A stretch of 10,471 nucleotides of DNA, taken from positions 1 through 10,471 of the forward strand of contig JAQGHZ010000470.1 in the NCBI GenBank assembly GCA_028291485.1, read 5' to 3'. A program made the position numbers and the translations under genes. Position 1 is the first letter of the stretch, and each line of letters opens with the position of its first letter. The notes beneath the pieces were generated by a model. It worked only from the letters and a program-made list of their open reading frames with translations, searched no databases and had not been told where the DNA came from. This DNA comes from Rubritepida sp. GTDB taxonomy: Bacteria > Pseudomonadota > Alphaproteobacteria > Acetobacterales > Acetobacteraceae. This document shows positions 1 to 6,300 of the stretch, in pieces.

Positions 1-957
<957 letters not shown>

Positions 958-972
958 GGGACGGCGGGCCGG

Positions 973-1002
973 TTGTTTCCCGCCAACCCATGACCAGATA
1001 CT
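973..1002 (+). promoter_or_regulatory. possible promoter of lon
   Basis: TTGTTT (973-978) and GATACT (997-1002) are separated by 18 bases in the clpX-lon gap, a loose match to a housekeeping promoter. The same place also fits weakly to a heat-shock promoter (CTTG ... CYTATNT), which would suit lon, but the match is too poor to choose. The two elements overlap small GC hairpins. This is a candidate only. Confidence 0.25.
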
Positions 1003-1068
1003 TTACATACACCGTGGCCAAGGGTGGATGTGCCGATTGCGGGCATCCATCAGGCCGACTGTCCCAGT

Positions 1069-1072
1069 GAGG
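1069..1072 (+). promoter_or_regulatory. ribosome binding site deciding the lon start
   Basis: GAGG lies 5 bases before the ATG at 1078. The frame stays open upstream to a GTG at 1024, but the 18 residues this would add do not look like a Lon N-terminus, whereas the protein from 1078 enters the family's conserved LPVLPLRD segment within about 10 residues. The ATG at 1078 is therefore preferred. Confidence 0.6.
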
Positions 1073-1077
1073 TCCCT

Positions 1078-3474
1078 ATGACGGAAGTGATTCGCGGCGA
1101 GTTGTTACCCGTATTGCCGCTGCGGGATATTGTGGTCTTCCCGCACCTGATCGTGCCGCTCTTCGTCGGCCGTGAGAAATCCGTGCGCGCCCTCGAAGCC
1201 GTGATGCGCGACGACAAGCAGATCCTGCTGGTCGCCCAGAAGAACGCCGAGCAGAACGATCCCGGCGCGAGCGATCTGTACGAAACCGGCACCATCTCGA
1301 CGGTGCTGCAGCTGCTGAAGCTGCCCGACGGCACCGTGAAGGTGCTGGTCGAGGGCGGCCGTCGCGCGAAGATCGTGCAGTTCAAGGAGACGGACAACTA
1401 CTTCGAGGCCTATGCCGAGACGGTCGAGGAGACCCCCTCGGAGAAGCGCGAGGTCGAGGCGCTGATGCGCAGCGTCGTCTCGCAGTTCGAGAGCTACATC
1501 AAGCTCAACAAGAAGATCTCGCCCGAGGTTCTCGTCTCGATCAACCAGATCGACGACGCCAGCAAGCTCGCCGACACGATCGCCAGCCACCTCTCCATCA
1601 AGATCCCGGAGAAGCAGGAACTGCTGGAGATCGGCTCCGTCGGCGGCCGGCTGGAGCGTATCTTCGCCCATATGGAAGGCGAGATGAGCGTGCTCCAGGT
1701 GGAGAAGCGCATCCGCAGCCGCGTGAAGCGGCAGATGGAGAAGACCCAGCGCGAGTACTACCTCAACGAGCAGATGAAGGCGATCCAGAAGGAGCTGGGC
1801 GAGGGCGAGGACGGCAAGGACGAAACCGCCGAGCTCGAGGCCCGGATCAAGGCCACCAAGCTCTCGAAGGAAGCGCGCGAGAAGGCGCTGGCCGAGCTGA
1901 AGAAGCTCCGCACCATGTCGCCCATGTCCGCCGAGGCGACCGTGGTGCGCAACTACCTGGACTGGATCCTGTCCATTCCCTGGAAGAAGCGCAGCAAGGT
2001 CCGTAACGACATCGTCGCGGCCCAGGAGGTGCTCGACAACGACCATTACGGCCTCGAGAAGGTCAAGGAGCGGATCACCGAGTATCTGGCGGTGCAGTCG
2101 CGCAGCCAGAAGATCAGGGGGCCGATCCTGTGCCTCGTCGGCCCGCCCGGCGTGGGCAAGACCTCGCTCGGCAAGTCGATCGCCAAGGCCACCGGCCGGA
2201 ACTTCGTGCGCATGTCGCTCGGCGGTGTCAGGGACGAGGCGGAGATCCGCGGTCACCGGCGGACCTATATCGGCTCCATGCCGGGCAAGGTCGTCCAGGG
2301 CATGAAGAAGGCCAAGACGTCCAACCCGCTCTTCCTGCTGGACGAGATCGACAAGCTCGGCGCCGACTGGCGCGGCGACCCGTCCTCGGCCCTGCTTGAG
2401 GTGCTGGATCCGGAGCAGAACGCGACCTTCGCGGATCATTACCTGGAGGTGGATTACGACCTCTCGGACGTGATGTTCGTGACGACCGCGAACTCGTTGC
2501 GCATGCCCCAGCCGCTGCTGGACCGCATGGAGATCATCCGCATCCCCGGCTACACCGAGGATGAGAAGGTCCAGATCGCCAAGCGGCACCTGATCGCCAA
2601 GGTCTCCGAGGCCAATGGCCTGAAGGCGGGCGAGTGGACGCTGAGCGATGACGGCCTGCTCGACCTCGTGCGCTACTACACGCGCGAAGCCGGCGTCCGC
2701 AGCCTCGAGCGCGAGCTCGGCGGCCTGGCGCGCAAGGCGGTGAAAGAGATCGTCTCGAAGAAGGCCAAGAAGGTCGCGATCACCGTCAAGAACCTCGAGA
2801 AGTATGCGGGCATCAAGAAGTTCCGCTACGGCGAGACCGAGAGCGAGGACATGGTCGGCGTCGTGACCGGCCTGGCCTGGACCGAGGTGGGCGGCGAGAT
2901 CCTGACCATCGAGAGCGTGGTGGTGCCCGGCAAGGGCAACATCAAGCCGACGGGCCAGCTCGGCGACGTCATGAAGGAGAGCGTGAGTGCCGCGCTGTCC
3001 TACGTGCGGTCGCGCTCGGTCACCTTCGGCATCAAGCCGACGCTGTTCGAGAAGCGGGACATCCATGTGCACGTGCCGGAAGGTGCGACGCCCAAGGATG
3101 GTCCGTCCGCGGGCATCGCGATGGCGGTCTCCATCGTCAGCGTGCTGACCGGCATCCCGGTCCGGCGCGACGTGGCGATGACGGGCGAGATCACGCTGCG
3201 CGGCCGTGCACTGCCGATCGGCGGGTTGAAGGAGAAGCTGCTCGCGGCCCTCCGGGCGGGGATCACCACGGTCTTCATCCCGAAGGACAACGAGAAGGAC
3301 CTCGCCGACATCCCGGACAGCGTGAGGAAGGCGCTGAAGATCATCCCGGTCAGCCATGCCGACCAGGTGATCAACCAGGCGCTGGTGCGTCCGCCGGAGC
3401 CGATCACCTGGGTGGAGCCGGAGGAGACTCCGGTGCCGCCGACCGAATCGGAGACGGCGGTCCGCCCTCACTGA
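1078..3474 (+). CDS. lon: ATP-dependent Lon protease (endopeptidase La)
   Basis: Lon is a cytoplasmic hexameric AAA+ serine protease that degrades misfolded proteins and selected regulators. From the ATG at 1078 it has 798 residues, normal for bacterial LonA. The order is an N-terminal substrate-binding LON domain (about 8-200, with LPVLPLRDIVVFP), a charged helical linker (about 200-300), the AAA+ module with Walker A GPPGVGKT (355-362) and Walker B FLLDEIDK (419-426), then the protease domain. The catalytic Ser677 lies in PKDGPSAG and Lys720 in GGLKEK, with the same spacing as Ser679/Lys722 of E. coli Lon. The last 25 or so residues form a Pro/Glu-rich tail that looks disordered. The gene follows clpX and is closed by hairpins, so it may be a single transcription unit. 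All catalytic residues are present and identification is secure. Confidence 0.97.
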   Translation: MTEVIRGELLPVLPLRDIVVFPHLIVPLFVGREKSVRALEAVMRDDKQILLVAQKNAEQNDPGASDLYETGTISTVLQLLKLPDGTVKVLVEGGRRAKIVQFKETDNYFEAYAETVEETPSEKREVEALMRSVVSQFESYIKLNKKISPEVLVSINQIDDASKLADTIASHLSIKIPEKQELLEIGSVGGRLERIFAHMEGEMSVLQVEKRIRSRVKRQMEKTQREYYLNEQMKAIQKELGEGEDGKDETAELEARIKATKLSKEAREKALAELKKLRTMSPMSAEATVVRNYLDWILSIPWKKRSKVRNDIVAAQEVLDNDHYGLEKVKERITEYLAVQSRSQKIRGPILCLVGPPGVGKTSLGKSIAKATGRNFVRMSLGGVRDEAEIRGHRRTYIGSMPGKVVQGMKKAKTSNPLFLLDEIDKLGADWRGDPSSALLEVLDPEQNATFADHYLEVDYDLSDVMFVTTANSLRMPQPLLDRMEIIRIPGYTEDEKVQIAKRHLIAKVSEANGLKAGEWTLSDDGLLDLVRYYTREAGVRSLERELGGLARKAVKEIVSKKAKKVAITVKNLEKYAGIKKFRYGETESEDMVGVVTGLAWTEVGGEILTIESVVVPGKGNIKPTGQLGDVMKESVSAALSYVRSRSVTFGIKPTLFEKRDIHVHVPEGATPKDGPSAGIAMAVSIVSVLTGIPVRRDVAMTGEITLRGRALPIGGLKEKLLAALRAGITTVFIPKDNEKDLADIPDSVRKALKIIPVSHADQVINQALVRPPEPITWVEPEETPVPPTESETAVRPH

Positions 3475-3484
3475 GTGGTCTTGC

Positions 3485-3505
3485 CCCCGCGTTGAGCGGG
3501 GTCTT
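3485..3505 (+). terminator. first hairpin after lon, possible weak terminator
   Basis: CCCCGC (3485-3490) and GCGGGG (3496-3501) form a perfect 6-bp GC stem with a 5-base loop, starting 10 bases after the lon stop and followed by TCTT. The T-run is poor, so it may be a weak terminator or a 3' stabilising hairpin that works with the stronger one downstream. Confidence 0.45.
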
Positions 3506-3519
3506 GAATCGAGTCGCAG

Positions 3520-3548
3520 GGGGGCGTCGCGGTCGCGGCGCCCCCTTT
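3520..3548 (+). terminator. intrinsic terminator of lon
   Basis: GGGGGCGTCGC (3520-3530) pairs with GCGGCGCCCCC (3535-3545) in an 11-bp stem with a single G-U pair and a GGTC tetraloop, followed at once by TTT. This is a strong Rho-independent terminator by shape, although the T-run is short. It separates lon from hupB. Confidence 0.75.
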
Positions 3549-3620
3549 GCATATCAAGGCTCTGCGCGCGTCATCCCCAGAAAACCGAGGGTTTCCGCCA
3601 CGAATCGGGCGATGCGGCGA

Positions 3621-3649
3621 TTGACGCCCCGGAAAACCGGCCCTTAGTG
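3621..3649 (+). promoter_or_regulatory. candidate promoter of hupB
   Basis: TTGACG (3621-3626) is a near-perfect -35 element, extended to TTGACGC, which matches the alphaproteobacterial form TTGACGS. Seventeen bases on lies TTAGTG, a poor -10. The position, about 95 bases before the hupB start and after the lon terminator, is where a promoter is needed. The -35 is convincing but the -10 is not. Confidence 0.4.
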
Positions 3650-3719
3650 TCCCGCTATCGATCACGGCGGTGGAATCGGTCCGCTCGCCATTGGGTCAGT
3701 TCGGAAGGGGGGACATCCC

Positions 3720-3992
3720 ATGAACAAGCAGGATCTCGTTGCGGTCGTTTCGGAATCGGGCGAGCTGTCGAAGGCCAAGGCCGGCGACGTGCTGAACTCG
3801 GTGTTCGAGGCGATCACCAAGGCGCTGAAGAAGAAGCAGGAGGTCCGTCTGGTGGGCTTTGGCACGTTCAGCACGAGCAAGCGCAAGGCCGGCAAGGGCC
3901 GCAACCCGCGCACGGGCGAGGAGATCAAGATCCCCGCCTCGACGACCGTCCGCTTCAAGGCCGGCAAGAACCTCAAGGACAACGTGAACTAA
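3720..3992 (+). CDS. hupB: DNA-binding protein HU (HU-beta type)
   Basis: HU is a small basic dimeric nucleoid protein that binds and bends DNA with little sequence preference and supports replication, recombination and global transcription. The 90-residue product is full length. It opens with the helical MNKQDLV segment, carries the core motif GFGTFS (46-51) and the DNA-binding beta-arm signature GRNPRTG (60-66), where Pro63 is the residue that intercalates into DNA, followed by EEIKIPAS. The ATG is preceded by GGAAGGGGGG (3703-3712), a strong ribosome binding site fitting an abundant protein. It lies after the lon terminator with its own candidate promoter, so it is probably transcribed alone. 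A striking double palindrome lies 54 bases after its stop. The clpX-lon-hupB order is familiar in proteobacteria and supports the HU-beta label over IHF. Confidence 0.96.
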   Translation: MNKQDLVAVVSESGELSKAKAGDVLNSVFEAITKALKKKQEVRLVGFGTFSTSKRKAGKGRNPRTGEEIKIPASTTVRFKAGKNLKDNVN

Positions 3993-4046
3993 CACGACGC
4001 CACAAGCGTGCCGTGACGTGGCGGGGTCCTGTCGGGCCTCGGTGGT

Positions 4047-4076
4047 CGTCCTCGCGAGGCACGCCTCGCGAGGACG
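4047..4076 (+). repeat. 30-base perfect inverted repeat made of two palindromes
   Basis: CGTCCTCGCGAGGC (4047-4060) is followed by AC and then by its exact reverse complement (4063-4076). Each arm contains the 10-base palindrome CCTCGCGAGG (4050-4059 and 4064-4073), so the element is both an inverted and a direct repeat. As RNA it would fold into a 13-bp stem with a CACG loop. It lies 54 bases after hupB, but no T-run follows on either strand, so it is not a standard intrinsic terminator. The structure is certain and the function unknown. Confidence 0.85.
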
Positions 4077-4194
4077 TCATGGCCGCCATGCTGGGCGGGT
4101 CGCGCCTGCTGGAATAGCTTCATTTCAGGAGAGGCGGGCCTGCCCGGGCTCCCGGCCGCGGCGCGTTCATCTACGGGCGGCCAGCGGCGGCCCC

Positions 4195-4219
4195 ATGACA
4201 TCGCAATCGGTGCTACAAG
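4195..4219 (+). promoter_or_regulatory. candidate promoter of tRNA-Val
   Basis: ATGACAT (4195-4201), 10 bases, then GCTACAAG (4212-4219). This fits the housekeeping consensus described for Caulobacter (TTGACGS, 10-14 bases, GCTANAWC) well in the -10 half and moderately in the -35 half. Transcription would start near 4226, about 50 bases before the mature tRNA. Confidence 0.45.
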
Positions 4220-4260
4220 GGCATCACGACGCCCGGCGTTTGAGGGCACGAAAAGCAGCT

Positions 4261-4276
4261 TCACGCCTCGGCGTGA
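4261..4276 (+). repeat. small hairpin next to the 5' end of tRNA-Val
   Basis: TCACGCC (4261-4267), TC, GGCGTGA (4270-4276) is a perfect 7-bp inverted repeat that ends two bases before the first base of tRNA-Val. In the precursor it would place a short stem-loop right beside the RNase P cleavage site. The 2-base centre means that the top pairs cannot all form in RNA. Confidence 0.6.
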
Positions 4277-4277
4277 G

Positions 4278-4352
4278 GGGCGCTTAGCTCAGAGGTAGAG
4301 CGCCTGCTTTACACGCAGGATGTCGGCGGTTCGACCCCGTCAGCGCCCACCA
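4278..4352 (+). tRNA. tRNA-Val (anticodon TAC)
   Basis: This is a complete 75-base cloverleaf. The acceptor GGGCGCT (4278-4284) pairs perfectly with AGCGCCC (4342-4348). The D arm is GCTC/GAGC, and the anticodon stem CCTGC/GCAGG (4303-4307/4315-4319) closes the loop TTTACAC with anticodon TAC at 4310-4312. The T arm is GGCGG/CCGTC with loop TTCGACC, and a discriminator A is followed by an encoded CCA. It reads GTA and related valine codons. Confidence 0.97.
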
Positions 4353-4374
4353 GATTTTCCTTCATGTCGGTTGG

Positions 4375-4403
4375 TTGACAGGCATGGGAGGGGGCCGTAA
4401 ACG
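4375..4403 (+). promoter_or_regulatory. possible promoter of tRNA-Asp
   Basis: A perfect TTGACA -35 (4375-4380) is followed after 17 bases by TAAACG (4398-4403), a 3-of-6 match to a -10, between the two tRNA genes. Transcription would begin about 9 bases before tRNA-Asp. The -10 falls in the loop of a GC hairpin (4390-4408), which could instead be processing or termination structure for tRNA-Val. Confidence 0.4.
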
Positions 4404-4408
4404 CCCCC
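4390..4408 (+). repeat. GC hairpin between the tRNA genes
   Basis: GGGGGC (4390-4395) and GCCCCC (4403-4408) form a perfect 6-bp stem around a 7-base loop. No T-run follows, so termination after tRNA-Val is only weakly suggested; it could be a processing landmark in a two-tRNA transcript. Confidence 0.5.
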
Positions 4409-4418
4409 CAACATCTTA

Positions 4419-4495
<77 letters not shown>

Positions 4496-4559
4496 GATAT
4501 TCCTCCCATCTCGCAGCGCTTCGATCGTCCTCTGGACGGCTCCGTGATCGGCTCTTCTG

Positions 4560-4576
4560 TTGCGAATGATTCGCAA
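4560..4576 (+). promoter_or_regulatory. perfect palindrome resembling a Fur box, upstream of nuoA
   Basis: TTGCGAATGATTCGCAA is a perfect 8-1-8 palindrome. Its core TGCGAATgATTCGCA matches the 7-1-7 Fur model TGATAATnATTATCA at 10 of 14 arm positions, keeping the outer TG/CA and the inner AAT/ATT. It lies 64 bases after tRNA-Asp and 165 bases before the nuoA start. A 1-base centre and no T-run make it a better protein site than an RNA terminator. The palindrome is certain; its assignment to Fur or a relative is inference. Confidence 0.5.
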
Positions 4577-4618
4577 GAAAGCGCAATGAGCCCCTGGGTC
4601 TAGCGGGTGGTTTAACGT

Positions 4619-4678
4619 GGCCCCCCTATGGCAACCTGACACGGCCTTGCTGTATGGTGCGCCGCGTCAGAGGGGGCC
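4619..4678 (+). repeat. long imperfect inverted repeat in the nuo leader
   Basis: The inner arms CTGACACGGC (4636-4645) and GCCGCGTCAG (4661-4670) pair at 9 of 10 positions around a 15-base loop. The outer arms (GGCCCCCCT at 4619-4627 and AGGGGGCC at 4671-4678) pair with one bulged C, and 8 unpaired bases lie on the 5' side. If transcribed, it forms a long stem that ends 63 bases before the nuoA start. It may be a leader RNA structure or an operator; I cannot tell which. Confidence 0.6.
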
Positions 4679-4741
4679 CCCGGGCATCCGTCTGGCTGGC
4701 GCTCGTTCCGGGCGCGGATTTGTGAAACGCAAGGCACGACG

Positions 4742-5110
4742 ATGACGCAGCCCCTGCTCGCCGAGTATTTTCCGATCCTCGTCTTTCTGGGTATCGCCGG
4801 CGGCATCGCGATCGCCATGGTCGGCGGCAGCATGCTCCTCGCGCGCCAGAAACCGTATGCGGAAAAGCTCTCGGCCTACGAGTGCGGCTTCGCCCCCTTC
4901 GACGACACGCGCCGCCGCTTCGACGTGCGTTTCTACCTCGTTGCCATCCTCTTCATCATCTTCGACCTCGAGGTCGCCTTCCTTTTCCCCTGGGCGGTCA
5001 CGCTGGGCGACATCGGCTGGCTCGGCTTCGGTTCGATGATGGGCTTTCTGAGCGTGCTAACGGTGGGTTTCATCTACGAATGGCGCAAGGGCGCCCTGGA
5101 CTGGGAGTAA
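4742..5110 (+). CDS. nuoA: NADH-quinone oxidoreductase subunit A (NuoA/ND3)
   Basis: NuoA is a small inner-membrane subunit of complex I at the junction of the membrane and peripheral arms. The product has 122 residues, normal for the family. It has three membrane segments (about 9-34, 63-85 and 92-112). The long loop between the first two carries the conserved YECGF segment (46-50), whose Cys48 corresponds to the ND3 cysteine that reports active and deactive states in mitochondria. The second helix contains the conserved acidic pair Asp75 and Glu77 in FDLEVAFLFPW. The ATG is preceded by AAGG (4731-4734). It is the first gene of the nuo cluster and stops 4 bases before nuoB. I see no convincing promoter just upstream, but the leader holds two inverted repeats, one of them Fur-like. 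Confidence 0.95.
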   Translation: MTQPLLAEYFPILVFLGIAGGIAIAMVGGSMLLARQKPYAEKLSAYECGFAPFDDTRRRFDVRFYLVAILFIIFDLEVAFLFPWAVTLGDIGWLGFGSMMGFLSVLTVGFIYEWRKGALDWE

Positions 5111-5114
5111 GCCC

Positions 5115-5660
5115 ATGAGCGACCTCGCCTGGAACCGTGAGGCGGCCCCGCCCGGGCCGCAGCAGGACGCAGTGCTCCGCGCCGTCACTGGCGAAATGGA
5201 GGAAAAGGGCTTCGTCGTCGCCAACCTCGACAAGGTGGTGAACTGGGCCCGTACCGGCAGCCTCTGGCCGATGACCTTCGGTCTCGCCTGCTGCGCGGTG
5301 CCGATGATCCACGCCTACATGGCGCGCTACGACCTCGACCGCTTCGGCATCATCCCGCGCGGCTCGCCGCGGCAGTCGGATGTGATGATCGTGGCCGGCA
5401 CGCTGACCAACAAGATGGCTCCCGCGCTGCGCAAGGTCTACGACCAGATGTCCGAGCCGCGCTGGGTCATCTCCATGGGCAGCTGCGCCAATGGCGGCGG
5501 CTACTACCACTACAGCTACAGCGTGGTCCGCGGCTGCGACCGCATCGTGCCGGTGGACATCTATGTGCCCGGCTGCCCGCCGACGGCCGAGGCGCTCGTC
5601 TATGGCATCCTGCAGCTCCAGCGGAAGATCCGCCGCACGGGGACGATCCTTCGTGGTTGA
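5115..5660 (+). CDS. nuoB: NADH-quinone oxidoreductase subunit B (NuoB/PSST)
   Basis: NuoB is the peripheral-arm subunit that binds [4Fe-4S] cluster N2, the last electron carrier before quinone. The product has 181 residues. The four N2 ligands are present: adjacent Cys59 and Cys60 in GLACC, Cys124 in GSCANGG and Cys154 in PGCPPT. SPRQSDVMIVAGTLTNKMAP and GCDRIVPVDIYVPGCPP are typical family blocks. Oddly, the residue three after the CysCys pair is Pro63 (CCAVPM); the family usually has Glu there (for example CCAVEM or CCYVEM). The codon is CCG, so this is not a single-base slip from GAG. The last 8 bases overlap the start of nuoC, which suggests coupled translation. Its ATG has GGGAG (5103-5107) upstream, overlapping the nuoA end. 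Confidence 0.97.
   Translation: MSDLAWNREAAPPGPQQDAVLRAVTGEMEEKGFVVANLDKVVNWARTGSLWPMTFGLACCAVPMIHAYMARYDLDRFGIIPRGSPRQSDVMIVAGTLTNKMAPALRKVYDQMSEPRWVISMGSCANGGGYYHYSYSVVRGCDRIVPVDIYVPGCPPTAEALVYGILQLQRKIRRTGTILRG
5639..5643 (+). promoter_or_regulatory. ribosome binding site deciding the nuoC start
   Basis: GGGGA lies 9 bases before GTG 5653, inside the end of nuoB. The open frame extends further 5', but those residues are out-of-frame nuoB sequence, and no in-frame ATG sits at the family's expected N-terminus. The GTG gives a normal-length NuoC. Confidence 0.5.
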
Positions 5661-6300
5661 TGCGCTCGAATCCGACATCCGCGCGTCGCTGGGCGACCGC
5701 CTTCCGGTCGAGTTCAGCCGCGCCCGCTACGGCGCCGAGCTCGTGCTGCACGCGACGCGCGAATCGCTGCTGCCGCTGATGCTGCTGCTGCGCGACACGC
5801 CGTCGCTGGACTTCGCGCAGCTCATGGATGTCTGCGGCGTGGACTGGCCCGAGCGGCCGGAGCGCTTCGACGTCGTCTACAACCTGCTCTCGCTGACGCG
5901 GAACGCGCGCGTCACCGTGATCGTGCCGACCGACGAGTCGCTGCCCGTGCCGAGCGTCGCGCCGATCTGGCCGACCGCGATCTGGTTCGAGCGCGAGACC
6001 TGGGACATGTACGGCGTCGTCTTCGCCGGCCTCGCCGACCTGCGCCGGCTGCTGACGGATTACGGCTTCGAGGGCCATCCGCTGCGCAAGGATTTCCCGC
6101 TGACCGGCTTCGTCGAGGTCCGCTACGACGAGGAGGCCGGTCGCGTCGTGCAGGAGCCGGTGAAGCTCACCCAGGACTTTCGTTCGTTCGACTTCATGAG
6201 TCCCTGGGAGGCGATGACCTCGCTGCCGGGCGACGAGAAGGTCCACCTCAACCGGCTTCCCACGCCGGAGCCTGCCAAGACGGAAGGGGACAAGCCGTGA
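5653..6300 (+). CDS. nuoC: NADH-quinone oxidoreductase subunit C (NuoC, 30 kDa)
   Basis: NuoC is a cofactor-free structural subunit of the complex I connecting arm that packs against NuoD and helps to build the quinone module. From GTG 5653 it has 215 residues, as expected for a stand-alone NuoC; in E. coli it is fused to NuoD. The family signature is clear: ERETWDMYG (113-121) followed by DLRRLLTDYGFEGHPLRKDFPLTG (129-152). Between them the sequence reads FAGLADLRR where most homologues have F-x-GHPDLRR, so the His-Pro pair is replaced by Leu-Ala. A C-terminal tail of about 20 residues rich in Pro, Glu and Lys follows the SPWE segment. It overlaps nuoB by 8 bases and nuoD by 4 (GTGA). The start codon is less certain than the identity. 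Confidence 0.94.
   Translation: MVDALESDIRASLGDRLPVEFSRARYGAELVLHATRESLLPLMLLLRDTPSLDFAQLMDVCGVDWPERPERFDVVYNLLSLTRNARVTVIVPTDESLPVPSVAPIWPTAIWFERETWDMYGVVFAGLADLRRLLTDYGFEGHPLRKDFPLTGFVEVRYDEEAGRVVQEPVKLTQDFRSFDFMSPWEAMTSLPGDEKVHLNRLPTPEPAKTEGDKP
6282..6290 (+). promoter_or_regulatory. ribosome binding site of the GTG-started nuoD
   Basis: GGAAGGGGA ends 6 bases before GTG 6297, inside the end of nuoC. It supports the GTG, which overlaps the nuoC stop codon, over the next in-frame ATG (6375), which would remove 26 residues and leave only a short lead before the conserved NFGPQHP motif. Confidence 0.6.

Noticed and set aside
963..988. Alternative small hairpins after clpX (GGCGGG/CCCGCC or GGTTG/CAACC)
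   Set aside because: The stems are 5-6 bp with loops of 8-10 bases, are mutually exclusive and have no T-run. In DNA this GC-rich such pairs are expected by chance.
1024..1077. Upstream GTG start for lon adding 18 residues
   Set aside because: The extension does not resemble a Lon N-terminus, and the ATG at 1078 has a ribosome binding site and gives the family length.
1105..3552. 815-residue open frame on the minus strand opposite lon
   Set aside because: Its composition is Arg/Asp/His/Leu-rich and mirrors the third-position GC bias of lon. It covers an intact, well-conserved gene and the lon terminator, and shows no recognisable motif. It is a shadow frame.
4018..4287. 89-residue open frame between hupB and tRNA-Val
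   Set aside because: It runs through the double palindrome and into the tRNA-Val gene, has Arg/Ala/Gly/His-rich low-information composition and no ribosome binding site.
4636..4651. Sigma-54-like promoter (CTGACAC ... TTGCT) before nuoA
   Set aside because: The near-invariant GG of the -24 element is GA here, and the distance to TTGC is one base short. The bases are better explained as one arm of the inverted repeat.
4612..4833. 73-residue minus-strand frame over the nuo leader
   Set aside because: It overlaps the nuoA start and the leader stem, has no recognisable motif, and could only be a divergent gene if it had a promoter inside nuoA.
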